Origin: Gemmatimonadota bacterium
GTDB taxonomy: Bacteria > Gemmatimonadota > Gemmatimonadetes > Gemmatimonadales > GWC2-71-9
Direction: 5' to 3'
Assembly (NCBI GenBank): GCA_009692115.1
Contig: SHZU01000008.1
Coordinates: forward strand, 1-64,000
Length of the DNA stretch: 64,000 bases
The translations under genes were made by a program, and so were the position numbers. Below, in pieces: positions 43,658 through 52,540 of the stretch (position 1 is the first letter of the stretch; each line of letters begins with the position of its first letter). Below the pieces are notes generated by a model that was not told where the DNA came from, made no database searches, and saw only the letters and a program-made list of their open reading frames with translations.

Positions 43658-44092
43658 ATGGCAGACCGCCTCGATCCAACCCTCAAAGATCCGGCGTCAT
43701 TCCGACACTGGACGCCAGTCCTGATCCGGTTTCGGGATCTGGATTTGCTCGGCCATGTCAACAATGTGAACTTGGCCGGCTGGCTCGAAGACGGCCGGGT
43801 GTCGCTGGAACTGCCGATCCAGCCGCTGTCGAGCGACTATCGCGGTCCGGTCATCGTGTTGGTCGATTCCCACATTCAGTATCTCGACGAAACCCGGCTC
43901 GGCGACGAAGTGAAGGTCGGGACCCGGGTCCAGCGGATCGGCGGCACGTCCGTGGTCATCGGCCAAGCGGTGTTCGCGAGCGGGCGGTGCGTCGCGATTG
44001 CCGAATTCGTGGAAGTGCTGGTCGGCAACGAGTCGCGGAAGCCGGAGCCTTGGCCGGCCGAGTTCCGGGCGTTGTTCGAGCAATGGCGTTAG
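43658..44092 (+). CDS. Acyl-CoA thioesterase (4HBT hotdog fold)
   Basis: A 144-residue hotdog-fold protein. RFRDLDLLGHVNNVNLAGWLEDGR is the YbgC/FatB-type 4-hydroxybenzoyl-CoA thioesterase signature, with the catalytic Asp and the HVNN motif. Later strands (VDSHIQYLDETRLGDEV) complete the fold. It should hydrolyse acyl-CoA or acyl-ACP in the cytosol; chain specificity is unknown. The start at 43658 is the first ATG of the fold. Its stop lies inside the first codons of the DUF456 remnant (10-bp overlap). Confidence 0.88.
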   Translation: MADRLDPTLKDPASFRHWTPVLIRFRDLDLLGHVNNVNLAGWLEDGRVSLELPIQPLSSDYRGPVIVLVDSHIQYLDETRLGDEVKVGTRVQRIGGTSVVIGQAVFASGRCVAIAEFVEVLVGNESRKPEPWPAEFRALFEQWR

Positions 44093-44367
44093 CGCTCCTG
44101 ATCGGGGCCCAACTGGCGGGGTTGCTGCTGATGCCGCTCGGGTTGCCAGGGCTCTGGCTGATGCTCGCCGCCGGTCTCGCCACCCTCGCCGAGATTCTCG
44201 AGCTTACCCTCACCGCCCGCTATACCAAGAAATACGGCGGTTCGTCCCGGGCCGGCTGGGGCGCGTTGTTCGGTGGCTTGGCCGGGGCGTTCATGGGGGT
44301 GCCGATTCCGATCGTCGGCTCGGTCATCGGCGCCTTCGCGGTGATCCTCGTCGTCAGAGCGTTCTAA
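44083..44367 (+). pseudogene. DUF456 membrane protein, shortened by an internal deletion and lost C-terminus
   Basis: A 94-residue frame. LLMPLGLPGLWLMLAAGL is the first DUF456 block, and LAEILELTLTARYTKKYGGS followed by GWGALFGGLAGAFMGVPIPIVGS is the central one. Intact members are about 150-170 residues, with another helix between the blocks and a GAFLGA-type region plus further helix at the C-terminus. Here the two blocks are joined directly (at about 44185) and the frame ends at IGAFAVILVVRAF. The result keeps a plausible two-helix protein but is probably degraded. Confidence 0.6.
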
Positions 44368-44377
44368 GCCGGTTTCG

Positions 44378-46732
44378 CTAGCGACAGGCCGCGGCCTTTG
44401 GCGCCGAGCAGAGCTTTTTTGTCGTGAACTGTCGGTCGGCCCGGATCGCGGCCTCCTCGAACAGCACCGGTTTCGATTTCTTGTCCGAGAACAACAGCGT
44501 TTGGTCCGCGTGGTTCGGCGAATCTGGGTTATCCGATTGCGACGGCGCCAGCACCGAACGGGCCACCGGTCCCCGGTCGGTAAACTGCACCCACAGGATG
44601 TAGCTCGACCCGTGGACCGGAGTGTCCCAGCCCTTGCCGGGCACCCAGCCCGACTGGGACATCATCAGGTTGTATTGCCCGGTCTGCGGCGGACCGCCGT
44701 GAATCGGGATTCGTTTCCCGGCCCGCTCTTCGATTTGGTAGGCCCGAAGCATTCCGCCTAACGGGATCCCGGAATCCCGGAGGTCGGCAATCGCGGCGGT
44801 CAAGGCCCGGGTGATCCGGGGGTTGGCGGTATTGAGCCCGCGCGGGGTGGTGGCCGGTTCCTTCGGGTCGAACGGCACGGTGAACAACTCGGCGTCCGGC
44901 GCCGGGTTACTCCCGAGATTCTCCATGAACCGCCGCCAGAGTACGGCACCCGGGCTGTCGAGATTATCGGTCAGGTCCCAACCCGCCAGGACATCGCAGG
45001 CCTCGGGGATGCCCTTTTGGTTCGGCATCCGCCGGCAATGCGCCACCAGCGAGTCTCGCCAAAGTTCGCCCGAGAGGACCCGATTGTCCATCGTGATCTG
45101 CTCGAGTTGTGCGAGGCTGAAGCCCCGGCCGGGGTGCCCGTCGGAGCCGGCGAGCCGTTGCCCGATTTTCAGGAGCCCGTTCCGGGTCCGGAGACTTCGG
45201 GGCGTTCGCTCGTCCCCGATGATCCGGGCAAATCCCTCGAGCGGCTGGGCCGGGTTGTTGCTCCAGTGGCTGTCGTTGGAGTTCGTGACGTAATCGGTCC
45301 GGGCCAACGACGGGAGGCTGCCGGGGCCCATGATACCGGGCACGACGGCGTCCGGGTCGGTGGCCCATTCACAGTCCGCCCGCCAGCCGTCGAGCACCGC
45401 CAGTTGTTGCTGGGCCCAGAGCCGCTGGCCCGCTTCGGACGTGACACATTGTTTGATTTTCGCGTCGGTCACGTTCGGCACGGCCGATCGGTCGCCGTAC
45501 ACGACCCGGCCCGAGTCATCCGCGGCCGCGGTGTTGAGCCAGCCCAAGGCCTGGTACCGTTTCCCGGCTTCGTCGAGTTCCTGGGCCGAGCGGGCCAGCA
45601 TCATCTCCATTTGCTGGTTGAGCCACCGGAAACTCATGGTGACGCTCCGGACCGCGTAGGCCGCAACCGGGGTCCACTCGAAGGCGGCGTCGGCGATGAC
45701 CGGCCCGTAGTGGGTCTCAAAGAACGTGTGCCGCCGGGTGGTGAGCCGCCCGTCGGTCTCTTTGACCTCGACCGTTACCGTCCGGGGCGTCATCGGCCGG
45801 ACCTGGCCCTCGTATTCGTAGGACGTGGCCGCTCCCGGGGCGAGCCGAAGCTGATACACCGTCTCGCGCTTCGGGACGCTCGCGGTGTGGGTCCAGGCCA
45901 CGTGCTCGTTGAATCCGAACAGCACGAATGGCAGCCCTTCGAGGACCGCGCCATAGACGTTGAGCTTACCTGGAACCGTGAGTTGGGCCTCGAACCACCG
46001 TTCCGGCTCATGCCACCGCCAGTGCGGGTTGGCGAACAGCATGCCCCGGCCGTTGTCGGTGGCGTCTCTGCCGAGTGCGATCAGGTTGCTCATCGTCACT
46101 TGCGGTGGGGCGCCTTCCAGCGCCCCGAATCCCGGGCTCGGCGCCGATCCCCGCCAGCCCGCCGACGGGGGCAGGGCATCATTCATCGGTCCGATCCATC
46201 GGGTGCTGGTGTAGGCGTTCCAGTGGAGCGCCCGGAGGTACACGTCCTGTTCGGTGATCGGACTAACCCACGGCTTGCCCTGGCACCGCCGGTCTGGAAT
46301 CCCGCCCACGCCGACGTCGGCCAGGTACCGGTTGTACCCGGCGACGTACCCGCGGACCAAGTCGCGGACCAGCGCAGTCGGTCCAAGGGGCCCCGGTTGC
46401 CGCAATTCACTCCCGACGACATCGAGGTCGAGGATCCGTTTCCAATAGAAGTCGCTCTGAAGGTTGGTGGCCGTCTGGCGGCCGTCCCGGACCCCCTCGA
46501 CGCCGAAATACTTGGAGCGTTCCCCTCGAACGGTCACCCACCGGTCGGCCACGGTGCAGATTTCGGCCTTGGCGAACGCATAGCCAAAACCGAAACCCGC
46601 GCCAGCCAGGTCGGACGCCAGCACGTGGGGCACGCCGAAGGATGTGGTCCGGATCTCTGCCTGGAACGACGTCTGGGCGTGCCCCGCGGTCGGAGCGAGC
46701 GTGAGCAGCAGGAGGCTGAATTGAAATCGCAT
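44378..46732 (-). CDS. Penicillin-acylase family (S45) Ntn hydrolase, exported
   Basis: A 784-residue precursor with a signal peptide (TLAPTAGHA-Q, residue 19). The alpha chain carries RTTSFGVPHVLASDLAGAGFGFGYA, the usual start of these enzymes. Autoprocessing should expose Ser215 in TMSNLIALG; the residue before the nucleophile is Met where most members have Gly. Later features are FANPHWRW, the oxyanion-region NEHVAWTHTAS and TNSNDSHWSNNP. Similar enzymes are AHL acylases, cephalosporin acylases and aculeacin acylase; quorum-signal degradation is possible but unproven. It is full length and has no operon partner. Confidence 0.88.
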   Translation of the reverse strand: MRFQFSLLLLTLAPTAGHAQTSFQAEIRTTSFGVPHVLASDLAGAGFGFGYAFAKAEICTVADRWVTVRGERSKYFGVEGVRDGRQTATNLQSDFYWKRILDLDVVGSELRQPGPLGPTALVRDLVRGYVAGYNRYLADVGVGGIPDRRCQGKPWVSPITEQDVYLRALHWNAYTSTRWIGPMNDALPPSAGWRGSAPSPGFGALEGAPPQVTMSNLIALGRDATDNGRGMLFANPHWRWHEPERWFEAQLTVPGKLNVYGAVLEGLPFVLFGFNEHVAWTHTASVPKRETVYQLRLAPGAATSYEYEGQVRPMTPRTVTVEVKETDGRLTTRRHTFFETHYGPVIADAAFEWTPVAAYAVRSVTMSFRWLNQQMEMMLARSAQELDEAGKRYQALGWLNTAAADDSGRVVYGDRSAVPNVTDAKIKQCVTSEAGQRLWAQQQLAVLDGWRADCEWATDPDAVVPGIMGPGSLPSLARTDYVTNSNDSHWSNNPAQPLEGFARIIGDERTPRSLRTRNGLLKIGQRLAGSDGHPGRGFSLAQLEQITMDNRVLSGELWRDSLVAHCRRMPNQKGIPEACDVLAGWDLTDNLDSPGAVLWRRFMENLGSNPAPDAELFTVPFDPKEPATTPRGLNTANPRITRALTAAIADLRDSGIPLGGMLRAYQIEERAGKRIPIHGGPPQTGQYNLMMSQSGWVPGKGWDTPVHGSSYILWVQFTDRGPVARSVLAPSQSDNPDSPNHADQTLLFSDKKSKPVLFEEAAIRADRQFTTKKLCSAPKAAACR

Positions 46733-46779
46733 GGGGTGTCCGACCTGGTTAGTCGTTGCATCGCGCCGGTTCGTTGGCG

Positions 46780-48006
46780 CTATTTTCGGAGCAGGTAGTG
46801 GCTGTAAATCTCTCCCGGTCGATACAGGAGTTCCACTCGAATCTCGACGGCCGACCCGGGCCGGCGTATGAACAGATAACGCGTCGTACCCGCCACCCAG
46901 GTCAACTCAGATTCATAGACCGGCACGACCGGTTCCGCGCCCGGCACGGTAACCGTGAGCCCGTTCGTGGTGTCCACGGTTACGGTCAAGATGCCCCCGC
47001 GCCGAAGACCCCGGTAGACCCCGGCCAGCCCGGTGAGATCGGGTCGCCGGTTGTTCGGCGCCGCGGACACCCGGCCCAGCACGATCGACGCCAGCGCGTC
47101 GGTCAACAGGGTCGGCGCCCGGGCTTGGTCGTTCTGGAGCACGATCACGAGCAGATCGGCGTCCGGATAGAACCCGGCGTTCGACAAGAAGCCGTCGATC
47201 GCGCCGCCGTGCTCGATCGTGGCGCGACTGAACGATCGGTGGACCGCGAGGCCACCGCTGTAACGGATCGGCGTGCCGTCGGCGAGGGGGCGGGGGGAGA
47301 TCAGCTTCGCGTACGTCGCGGAGCGCAGGACCCCGCCATGATGGAGGGCCTGGTTCCATCGAATCAGGTCCCGGACGGTGGCGCACATCGATCCGGCGCC
47401 GTAGGGCCAATGGTGGTTGATCACCGTGGCGTTGACGATCTGGCCGCTTCGGCGCTGGTAGCCCCGAGCCCGTTCCTTGATCAACGCGGCGGCATCGCAA
47501 TACCGGGAGTCTCCCATGCCGAGCGGTTTGAGGAGAGAGTCGCTCGGATAGGCCTCGAACGACTGGCCGCTCACCCGCGCGACGATCATCGCGCCCAGGA
47601 AGAAGCCGGTGTTGTTGTAGATCATCTGGGAGCCGGGCTCGAACACCAGTGGTTCCCGGTTGACGAGCCTGAGGATGGTGTCCCGCGGCAGCGTCTGGAC
47701 GCTCAACCCGCCAAAGGCCGGGAGTCCGGTGTATTCAGCGAGCCCGGAGGTGTGATCGAGGAGTCGCCAGACCGGGATGACCCGGCTGTGGGTGTTGAGA
47801 TCAGGCAAATAGGTCCGGACATCGGCGTCGAGATCGAGCAGGCCCCGGTCGGCCAAGTGGTGCAGGGCCACGGCGGTGAACTGTTTCGTCATCGCGCCGA
47901 TGGCGTAGACCGTCCGGTCAGACCCGGGGATCTCGTGTTCGAGATCCGCCATGCCATAGCTCCGGTAGAGGAGAGTGTCGCCTCGATGAATCACCGCAAC
48001 GGACAT
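46780..48006 (-). CDS. Beta-lactamase-fold protein with the catalytic Ser replaced by Ala, N-terminally truncated
   Basis: About 408 residues of a class C beta-lactamase/serine hydrolase fold counted from ATG 48006. The nucleophile motif SxxK reads AMTK (GCG codon at 47893-47895), so the catalytic Ser is Ala. YNN (in MIYNNTGFFLG) and the third-motif HGG (IEHGGAIDGF) are kept. A C-terminal lipocalin-like domain follows. The frame stays open to 48192, but that part is antisense to a GGDEF remnant and no signal peptide exists, so the true start is probably lost at a junction near 48.03 kb. The product may bind but should not hydrolyse beta-lactam-like or ester substrates. Confidence 0.75.
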   Translation of the reverse strand: MSVAVIHRGDTLLYRSYGMADLEHEIPGSDRTVYAIGAMTKQFTAVALHHLADRGLLDLDADVRTYLPDLNTHSRVIPVWRLLDHTSGLAEYTGLPAFGGLSVQTLPRDTILRLVNREPLVFEPGSQMIYNNTGFFLGAMIVARVSGQSFEAYPSDSLLKPLGMGDSRYCDAAALIKERARGYQRRSGQIVNATVINHHWPYGAGSMCATVRDLIRWNQALHHGGVLRSATYAKLISPRPLADGTPIRYSGGLAVHRSFSRATIEHGGAIDGFLSNAGFYPDADLLVIVLQNDQARAPTLLTDALASIVLGRVSAAPNNRRPDLTGLAGVYRGLRRGGILTVTVDTTNGLTVTVPGAEPVVPVYESELTWVAGTTRYLFIRRPGSAVEIRVELLYRPGEIYSHYLLRK

Positions 48007-48046
48007 CCCGGCCAGAGCTCCGGCGGCAAGGTGAACCCGGGCCGAT

Positions 48047-48232
48047 GTGGCGGAGTTGGTCCTCGCCCACACCGGGTCGGAGTCACTCCCCACGGTCACG
48101 AAGGGGGTCGGCGTGGCCGTCATCGTGCCGCAGGAAGGGAGCAGCCACCGCCAACTCCTGGCCGCCGCCGAAGCGGCGCTGGTCGAGGCCAAGAGCCGCG
48201 GCGGCGATTGCGTGGTGCTCGCTTCGCTCTGA
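48047..48232 (+). pseudogene. C-terminal remnant of a GGDEF domain
   Basis: Sixty-one residues ending at the stop match the end of a diguanylate cyclase: TVTKGVGVAVIVPQEGSS (the SIGVA strand) followed by LLAAAEAALVEAKSRGGD and VVLAS, which correspond to the final LL..AD.ALY.AK..GRN.V segment. The catalytic GGDEF loop and the rest of the domain are missing. Upstream on the plus strand is the antisense of the beta-lactamase-like gene. It marks a junction at about 48.03-48.05 kb. Confidence 0.6.
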
Positions 48233-48258
48233 GCCGAGAGCAGCGCCGAGCCGATCGG

Positions 48259-49779
48259 TCACCCCAGGACAGGTAACCGGCGGATCTTCTCCTGCCACTC
48301 CCGTGGGCCCGTCTCATGTACGTTATTCCCCGCGGCGTCGACGGCCACCGTGACGGGCATCTCCTCCACCGTGAACTCGTAGATCGCTTCCATGCCGAGG
48401 TCTTCGAACGCCACCACTCGCGACGCGCGAATGGCCTTCGACACCAGGTACGCCGCGCCGCCTACTGCCATGAGATACGCCGCTTGGTGTTTGCGGATGG
48501 CCTCGAGTCCGCTCGGCCCGCGCTCGGCTTTACCGACCATCGCGATCAGTCCAGTCCGGGCAAGCATCATCTCCGTAAACTGGTCCATCCGCGTGGCCGT
48601 GGTCGGTCCGGCGGGCCCGACCGCCTCATCGCGGACCGGATCGACCGGCCCGACGTAGTAGATCACCCGGTTGGTAAAATCCACCCCGGCCGGAAGCCCC
48701 TGGCCGCTCGCGAGCAGGTCGGCAATCCGCTTGTGGGCCGCGTCGCGGCCGGTCAGGAGCTTGCCGGTCAGCAACAGCCGGTCGCCGGCGTGCCAAGTGC
48801 GCACGACCTCCGGAGTGAGGGTGTCGAGATCGACCCGTTTCGCGGTGGCGTCGGGCCGCCACGTCACGGCCGGCCAGTCGGACAACTTCGGCACCGGCAT
48901 CGCGGCCACCCCCGAGCCATCCAGGGTGAAGTGGGCGTGCCGGGTGGCGGCGCAGTTGGGGATCATGGCGATCGGCTTCGAGGCCGCATGGGTCGGATAG
49001 TCGAAGATCTTGACGTCGAGTACCGTGGCCAGCCCGCCCAGTCCTTGGGCCCCGATGCCGAGAGCATTGACCTTGTCGTGCAGTTCGATCCGGAGCTCCT
49101 CGATCTTTGTGGCGGGCCCGCGTTGTTTGAGCTGCGCCATGTCGATCGGCTCCATCAGCGACTCCTTCGCCATCAGCATCGCCTTCTCGGCCGAGCCGCC
49201 GATGCCGATACCCAGCATCCCGGGCGGGCACCAGCCGGCGCCCATCAGCGGGACCGTCTTGATGACCCAGTCCACGATCGAATCGCTGGGGTTGAGCATC
49301 GCGAACTTGGACTTGTTCTCGGATCCGCCGCCTTTGGCCGCAAGCTTCACCTCGACCGTGTCGCCCGGCACGATCTCGGCGTGGACCACCGCCGGGGTGT
49401 TGTCGCGGGTGTTCCGGCGGGTAAAGGCCGGGTCGGCCACGATCGAAGCCCGGAGCACGTTCTCGGGAAGCAGGTACGCTCGCCGCACTCCCTCGTCCAC
49501 CATCTCTTGCACCGAGAGCGTCGCGTCCCACCGAACCTCCATCCCGACTTTCAGGAACACGACGACGATGCCGGTATCCTGGCAGATCGGCCGGTGTCCT
49601 TCGGCGCACATCCGGGAGTTGGTGAGGATTTGGGCGATCGCATCCTTGGCCGCCGGACCCTGCTCCCGTTCGTACGCCTCGCCGAGGGCGCGGATGTAGT
49701 CGAGCGGATGGTAGTACGAGATGTGCTGAAGCGCGTCAGCGATAGACTGGATGAAGTCGTCTTGCCGGATGGTCGCCAT
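48259..49779 (-). CDS. Fumarate hydratase, class I (iron-sulfur)
   Basis: A 506-residue class I fumarase, which interconverts fumarate and malate in the TCA cycle using a labile [4Fe-4S] cluster. The three cluster cysteines are visible: Cys66 in HRPICQDTG, Cys184 in GAGWCPPGMLG and Cys276 in IPNCAATRH. GGSAEKAMLMAKE and GPTTATRMD complete the N- and C-terminal halves, which are fused in one chain as in E. coli FumA/FumB. It follows the small anti-sigma-like gene by 20 bp on the same strand. The oxygen-sensitive cluster is notable for an otherwise aerobic-looking gene set. Confidence 0.95.
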   Translation of the reverse strand: MATIRQDDFIQSIADALQHISYYHPLDYIRALGEAYEREQGPAAKDAIAQILTNSRMCAEGHRPICQDTGIVVVFLKVGMEVRWDATLSVQEMVDEGVRRAYLLPENVLRASIVADPAFTRRNTRDNTPAVVHAEIVPGDTVEVKLAAKGGGSENKSKFAMLNPSDSIVDWVIKTVPLMGAGWCPPGMLGIGIGGSAEKAMLMAKESLMEPIDMAQLKQRGPATKIEELRIELHDKVNALGIGAQGLGGLATVLDVKIFDYPTHAASKPIAMIPNCAATRHAHFTLDGSGVAAMPVPKLSDWPAVTWRPDATAKRVDLDTLTPEVVRTWHAGDRLLLTGKLLTGRDAAHKRIADLLASGQGLPAGVDFTNRVIYYVGPVDPVRDEAVGPAGPTTATRMDQFTEMMLARTGLIAMVGKAERGPSGLEAIRKHQAAYLMAVGGAAYLVSKAIRASRVVAFEDLGMEAIYEFTVEEMPVTVAVDAAGNNVHETGPREWQEKIRRLPVLG

Positions 49780-49799
49780 CGGCGGAAGATAATGCCCTC

Positions 49800-49991
49800 T
49801 TAGCCGGGTTTCCTCCGCTCCTCGTCGAGGACGTGGCGGACGCGTTGGAGGAGACGATCCGGTACTTGGATCTTGCCAAGCTTGCCCCGGATTATTTCGA
49901 GGACCCGGCCTTCGAAGCGGTACTCTTGCGCGCAGACGGCGCAGGTGTCGAGATGCGTCGCGTTTTCGAACGGATCGGCGGTAACGCTCAT
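49800..49991 (-). CDS. Short anti-sigma-factor-like zinc-finger protein (possibly truncated)
   Basis: A 63-residue protein with HLDTCAVC, the HxxxCxxC part of a ZAS/zf-HC2 motif, followed by AQEYRFEGRVLEIIRGKLG and IQVPDRLLQRVRHVL, as in small mycothiol-system or RsrA-like anti-sigma factors. Those are usually about 85 residues, with an N-terminal helix ending in YLDGEL that carries another ligand; that part is replaced here by a short MSVTADPFENAT. No sigma factor gene is adjacent, although these are normally partners. It could be a remnant or a minimal zinc-binding protein. Confidence 0.5.
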   Translation of the reverse strand: MSVTADPFENATHLDTCAVCAQEYRFEGRVLEIIRGKLGKIQVPDRLLQRVRHVLDEERRKPG

Positions 49992-50133
49992 CGGATGCGA
50001 AACCTCAACGCTTCATCACGGCGTCAGCAGGCCGGCATGTCAGGATCTGGGGGTAGGGGCAACCGAGCCAGTCCAATATGATTCCGAGACATCCGCGGGC
50101 GCCAGGTGCGGTGACCCGTATCAGGAGTAGCTC

Positions 50134-52464
50134 TTGGCCATGGCCGACGATAGAAAAACTAGTCAGACTGGTCAAGATCAATGGCTCTGGGGCTGGGACC
50201 CCACGCCGGGGATCGTTTCGGTCTGGGCCGATCCCGACGGCCGCGCCGTCGTCTGGCGCCGGATCCCCGCCACCGGCCTTCTCGTCCGCGAGGAGGAACG
50301 GTTCCGGCCGTGGCTCCTGCTCGATCGGGCCGAGGACGTGGCCCGGCCTGGCGCCGGGGTCGGCATTCAGGAACTCGAGGGCGAAGGCGCCCTCCGCTAT
50401 CTGGTCACCGCTGATGATGCCCGGACCTTGGCCACCGCCGTGCTCCAAGGCGCCTCCCACCGGCTCGGCCGAAACCTCACCCACCTCCGCGAGCTGGGCC
50501 AGGAGTCCGTGCTGGTGGTGCCGCCGGAAGAGCAATACCTGGTGGCCACCGGGCGAACCTACTTTCGCGACCTGCCGTTCGACCACCTCCGCCGGCTCCA
50601 ATTCGATCTCGAAACCGAAGGCCTCGACGCCCGCCGGCATCGAATCTTCATGGTGGCCGTGGGCCACCCCGATGGAACCACCGAGCTCCTCGAGGTTCAG
50701 GGGTCCGGCGATGCCGCCGAGGCCGATTTGATTGCCCGGCTGGTCTCGGTCGTGCAGGCCGTCGATCCGGACGTCATCGAAAATCACAATCTCCACGGAT
50801 TCGACCTGCCCTTTCTGGACCGCCGGGCCCGGATTCTCCGGGTTCCGCTTCGGCTCGGCCGTCTGGGGCCCGGCCTCCGCCAGCGGGCAGCGCGACGCGG
50901 GGTCGAAAATGAATCCGACCCCCGCCGCCGCGTCCGGATGGTGGTCCCCGGCCGCGAGTTGATCGACACCCTGGATGCCGTGCAGCGGTATGACTTCGCC
51001 ACCCGGGAGTTGCCCGGGCATGGACTGAAGGCGGTGGCCCGCCATTTAGGGCTCGCCAAAGAAGACCGCGAACTGATCCGGGGCGACCAGATTGCCGAGG
51101 TCTATCGGACCGATCCCGACCGGGTCCGCCGGTACGCCACCGCCGACGTCGAAGAAGTCGCCGGGTTGGCTCGAATGCTGGGCGGGGCGGCCTTTGCCCT
51201 GGCTCGAATGGCGCCCCGGCGGTATGAGCGGCTGGCTGACGCCGGGGCGGCCACCGGGATCATCGATCCGCTGTTGGTGCGAGCCTATCTTCGGGCCGGT
51301 CGGGCCCTACCAGCCCATCAGCCCGGCCGGGACATCGAGCATAGCGGCGCCGCCTTGCACCTCTTCGCCTCGGGTGTGGCGGAGCGGGTGGTCAAAGCCG
51401 ATGTCGCGAGCCTCTATCCGTCGTTGATGCGGGCCTATCGGATTGGGCCGGCGCGCGACACCCTCGGCGCGTTGCTCTCGATGGTCGACCGGCTGGTCGA
51501 GCAGCGGCTCGACGCTAAAGCCAGCGCCAAAGCCGCACCGCCCGGATCGGCGGAGCGCTACACCCACGAAGCCACCTCCGCCGCCATGAAGCTGGTCGTC
51601 AACTCAGCCTATGGATACTTGGCGGCGGGCGGGGGCCTGACCCGGTTCGCGGACGTCGAGGCGGCCAACGAGGTCACCCGTCGGGGCCGCGAGTTGCTCC
51701 AAACGATGTGCCGCGAGTTCGCGGCCCGCGGCGTCACCCTGCTCGAGGCCGACACGGATGGCGTCTACTTCGCCGTGCCCGCCGGGTGGACCGAGGTCGA
51801 CGAGCGGCGGGTGGTGGCGGAGGTGGCCGCGCTCCTGCCACCGCTGGTGCAGCTCGAGTTCGAAGGCCGTTACCAAGCCATGCTCTCGCATGAGCCGAAG
51901 AACTATGCCCTCCTCGAATACGACGGCACCCTGGTGCTCCGTGGAGTGGCCTTTCGGTCGAGCCGGGCCGAGCCGTTCGGCGAGGCGTTTTTGCGGCGCT
52001 CGATTCGCCGCTTGCTGGCGGGCGACCTGGTCGGGGTCCGCGACGCGTTCCTCGACACCGTCCGCGCCCTCCGTCGCCGCGACCTCTCGACCCACGAGGT
52101 GTCCTCGCGGGTTCGCCTCACCAAGACGCCGGCCAAGTATTTCGAGACCCGAACCCGGCGGCGCGAACTCCCCTACGAAGCCCTGTTGGCAAGCGGCCGG
52201 ACCGAGTGGAAAGCCGGCGAACGAATTCGGGTCTATCGAACCCAAACCGGGTCCGCCGTCGTGGGCGACCCCGACCTCCCGGACCGGCGCGACTACGATG
52301 TCGAGCATTACTTGAGGGTCCTCCGGGATACTTTCGCGGCCCGGCTGGCCCGTGCCCTCCGCCCCGGCGACGGCGCCGCTCTGTTCGAGGACCCCGACCA
52401 ATTGCCACTCGTCGCACCCTCGTTCGAGTCCATGCGGACGATTCTGACCGTGAGCCCCCCGTGA
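50134..52464 (+). CDS. Family-B DNA polymerase (PolB/Pol II type)
   Basis: A 776-residue replicative-fold polymerase with proofreading. Exo I is FDLETEGL (Asp158, Glu160), Exo II is ENHNLHGFDLPFL, and an Exo III-type ATADVEEVAGL is present. Polymerase motif A is KADVASLYPSL (Asp423), motif B KLVVNSAYGYL (Lys486, Asn490, Tyr and Gly kept) and motif C EADTDGVYF (Asp540, Asp542). All catalytic residues are intact. The length equals E. coli Pol II, so a role in damage tolerance or repair is likely. TTG 50134 lies 6 bp after AGGAG; ATG 50140 is the alternative. It stands alone on the plus strand with no partner repair genes nearby. Confidence 0.9.
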   Translation: MAMADDRKTSQTGQDQWLWGWDPTPGIVSVWADPDGRAVVWRRIPATGLLVREEERFRPWLLLDRAEDVARPGAGVGIQELEGEGALRYLVTADDARTLATAVLQGASHRLGRNLTHLRELGQESVLVVPPEEQYLVATGRTYFRDLPFDHLRRLQFDLETEGLDARRHRIFMVAVGHPDGTTELLEVQGSGDAAEADLIARLVSVVQAVDPDVIENHNLHGFDLPFLDRRARILRVPLRLGRLGPGLRQRAARRGVENESDPRRRVRMVVPGRELIDTLDAVQRYDFATRELPGHGLKAVARHLGLAKEDRELIRGDQIAEVYRTDPDRVRRYATADVEEVAGLARMLGGAAFALARMAPRRYERLADAGAATGIIDPLLVRAYLRAGRALPAHQPGRDIEHSGAALHLFASGVAERVVKADVASLYPSLMRAYRIGPARDTLGALLSMVDRLVEQRLDAKASAKAAPPGSAERYTHEATSAAMKLVVNSAYGYLAAGGGLTRFADVEAANEVTRRGRELLQTMCREFAARGVTLLEADTDGVYFAVPAGWTEVDERRVVAEVAALLPPLVQLEFEGRYQAMLSHEPKNYALLEYDGTLVLRGVAFRSSRAEPFGEAFLRRSIRRLLAGDLVGVRDAFLDTVRALRRRDLSTHEVSSRVRLTKTPAKYFETRTRRRELPYEALLASGRTEWKAGERIRVYRTQTGSAVVGDPDLPDRRDYDVEHYLRVLRDTFAARLARALRPGDGAALFEDPDQLPLVAPSFESMRTILTVSPP

Positions 52465-52540
52465 CCTTGCCATCCAGGCCGGAACGGGGCAACATCTATC
52501 GTTGTTCTTCCCCAAAGCTTTCCTGAAACAGGGTACTGAA

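Noticed and set aside
45017-46798. Plus-strand 593-codon frame antisense to the penicillin-acylase-like gene
   Set aside because: The minus-strand gene has a signal peptide and the Ntn motif; the antisense frame has neither.
50077-50082. TATGAT as a -10 box for the polymerase gene
   Set aside because: No recognisable -35 element lies 16-18 bp upstream, so support is too weak.
50005-51045. Minus-strand 346-codon frame over the start of the DNA polymerase
   Set aside because: The plus-strand frame has all polymerase motifs; this one is a shadow. I also looked in its tail for a sigma factor partner of the anti-sigma-like gene and found none.
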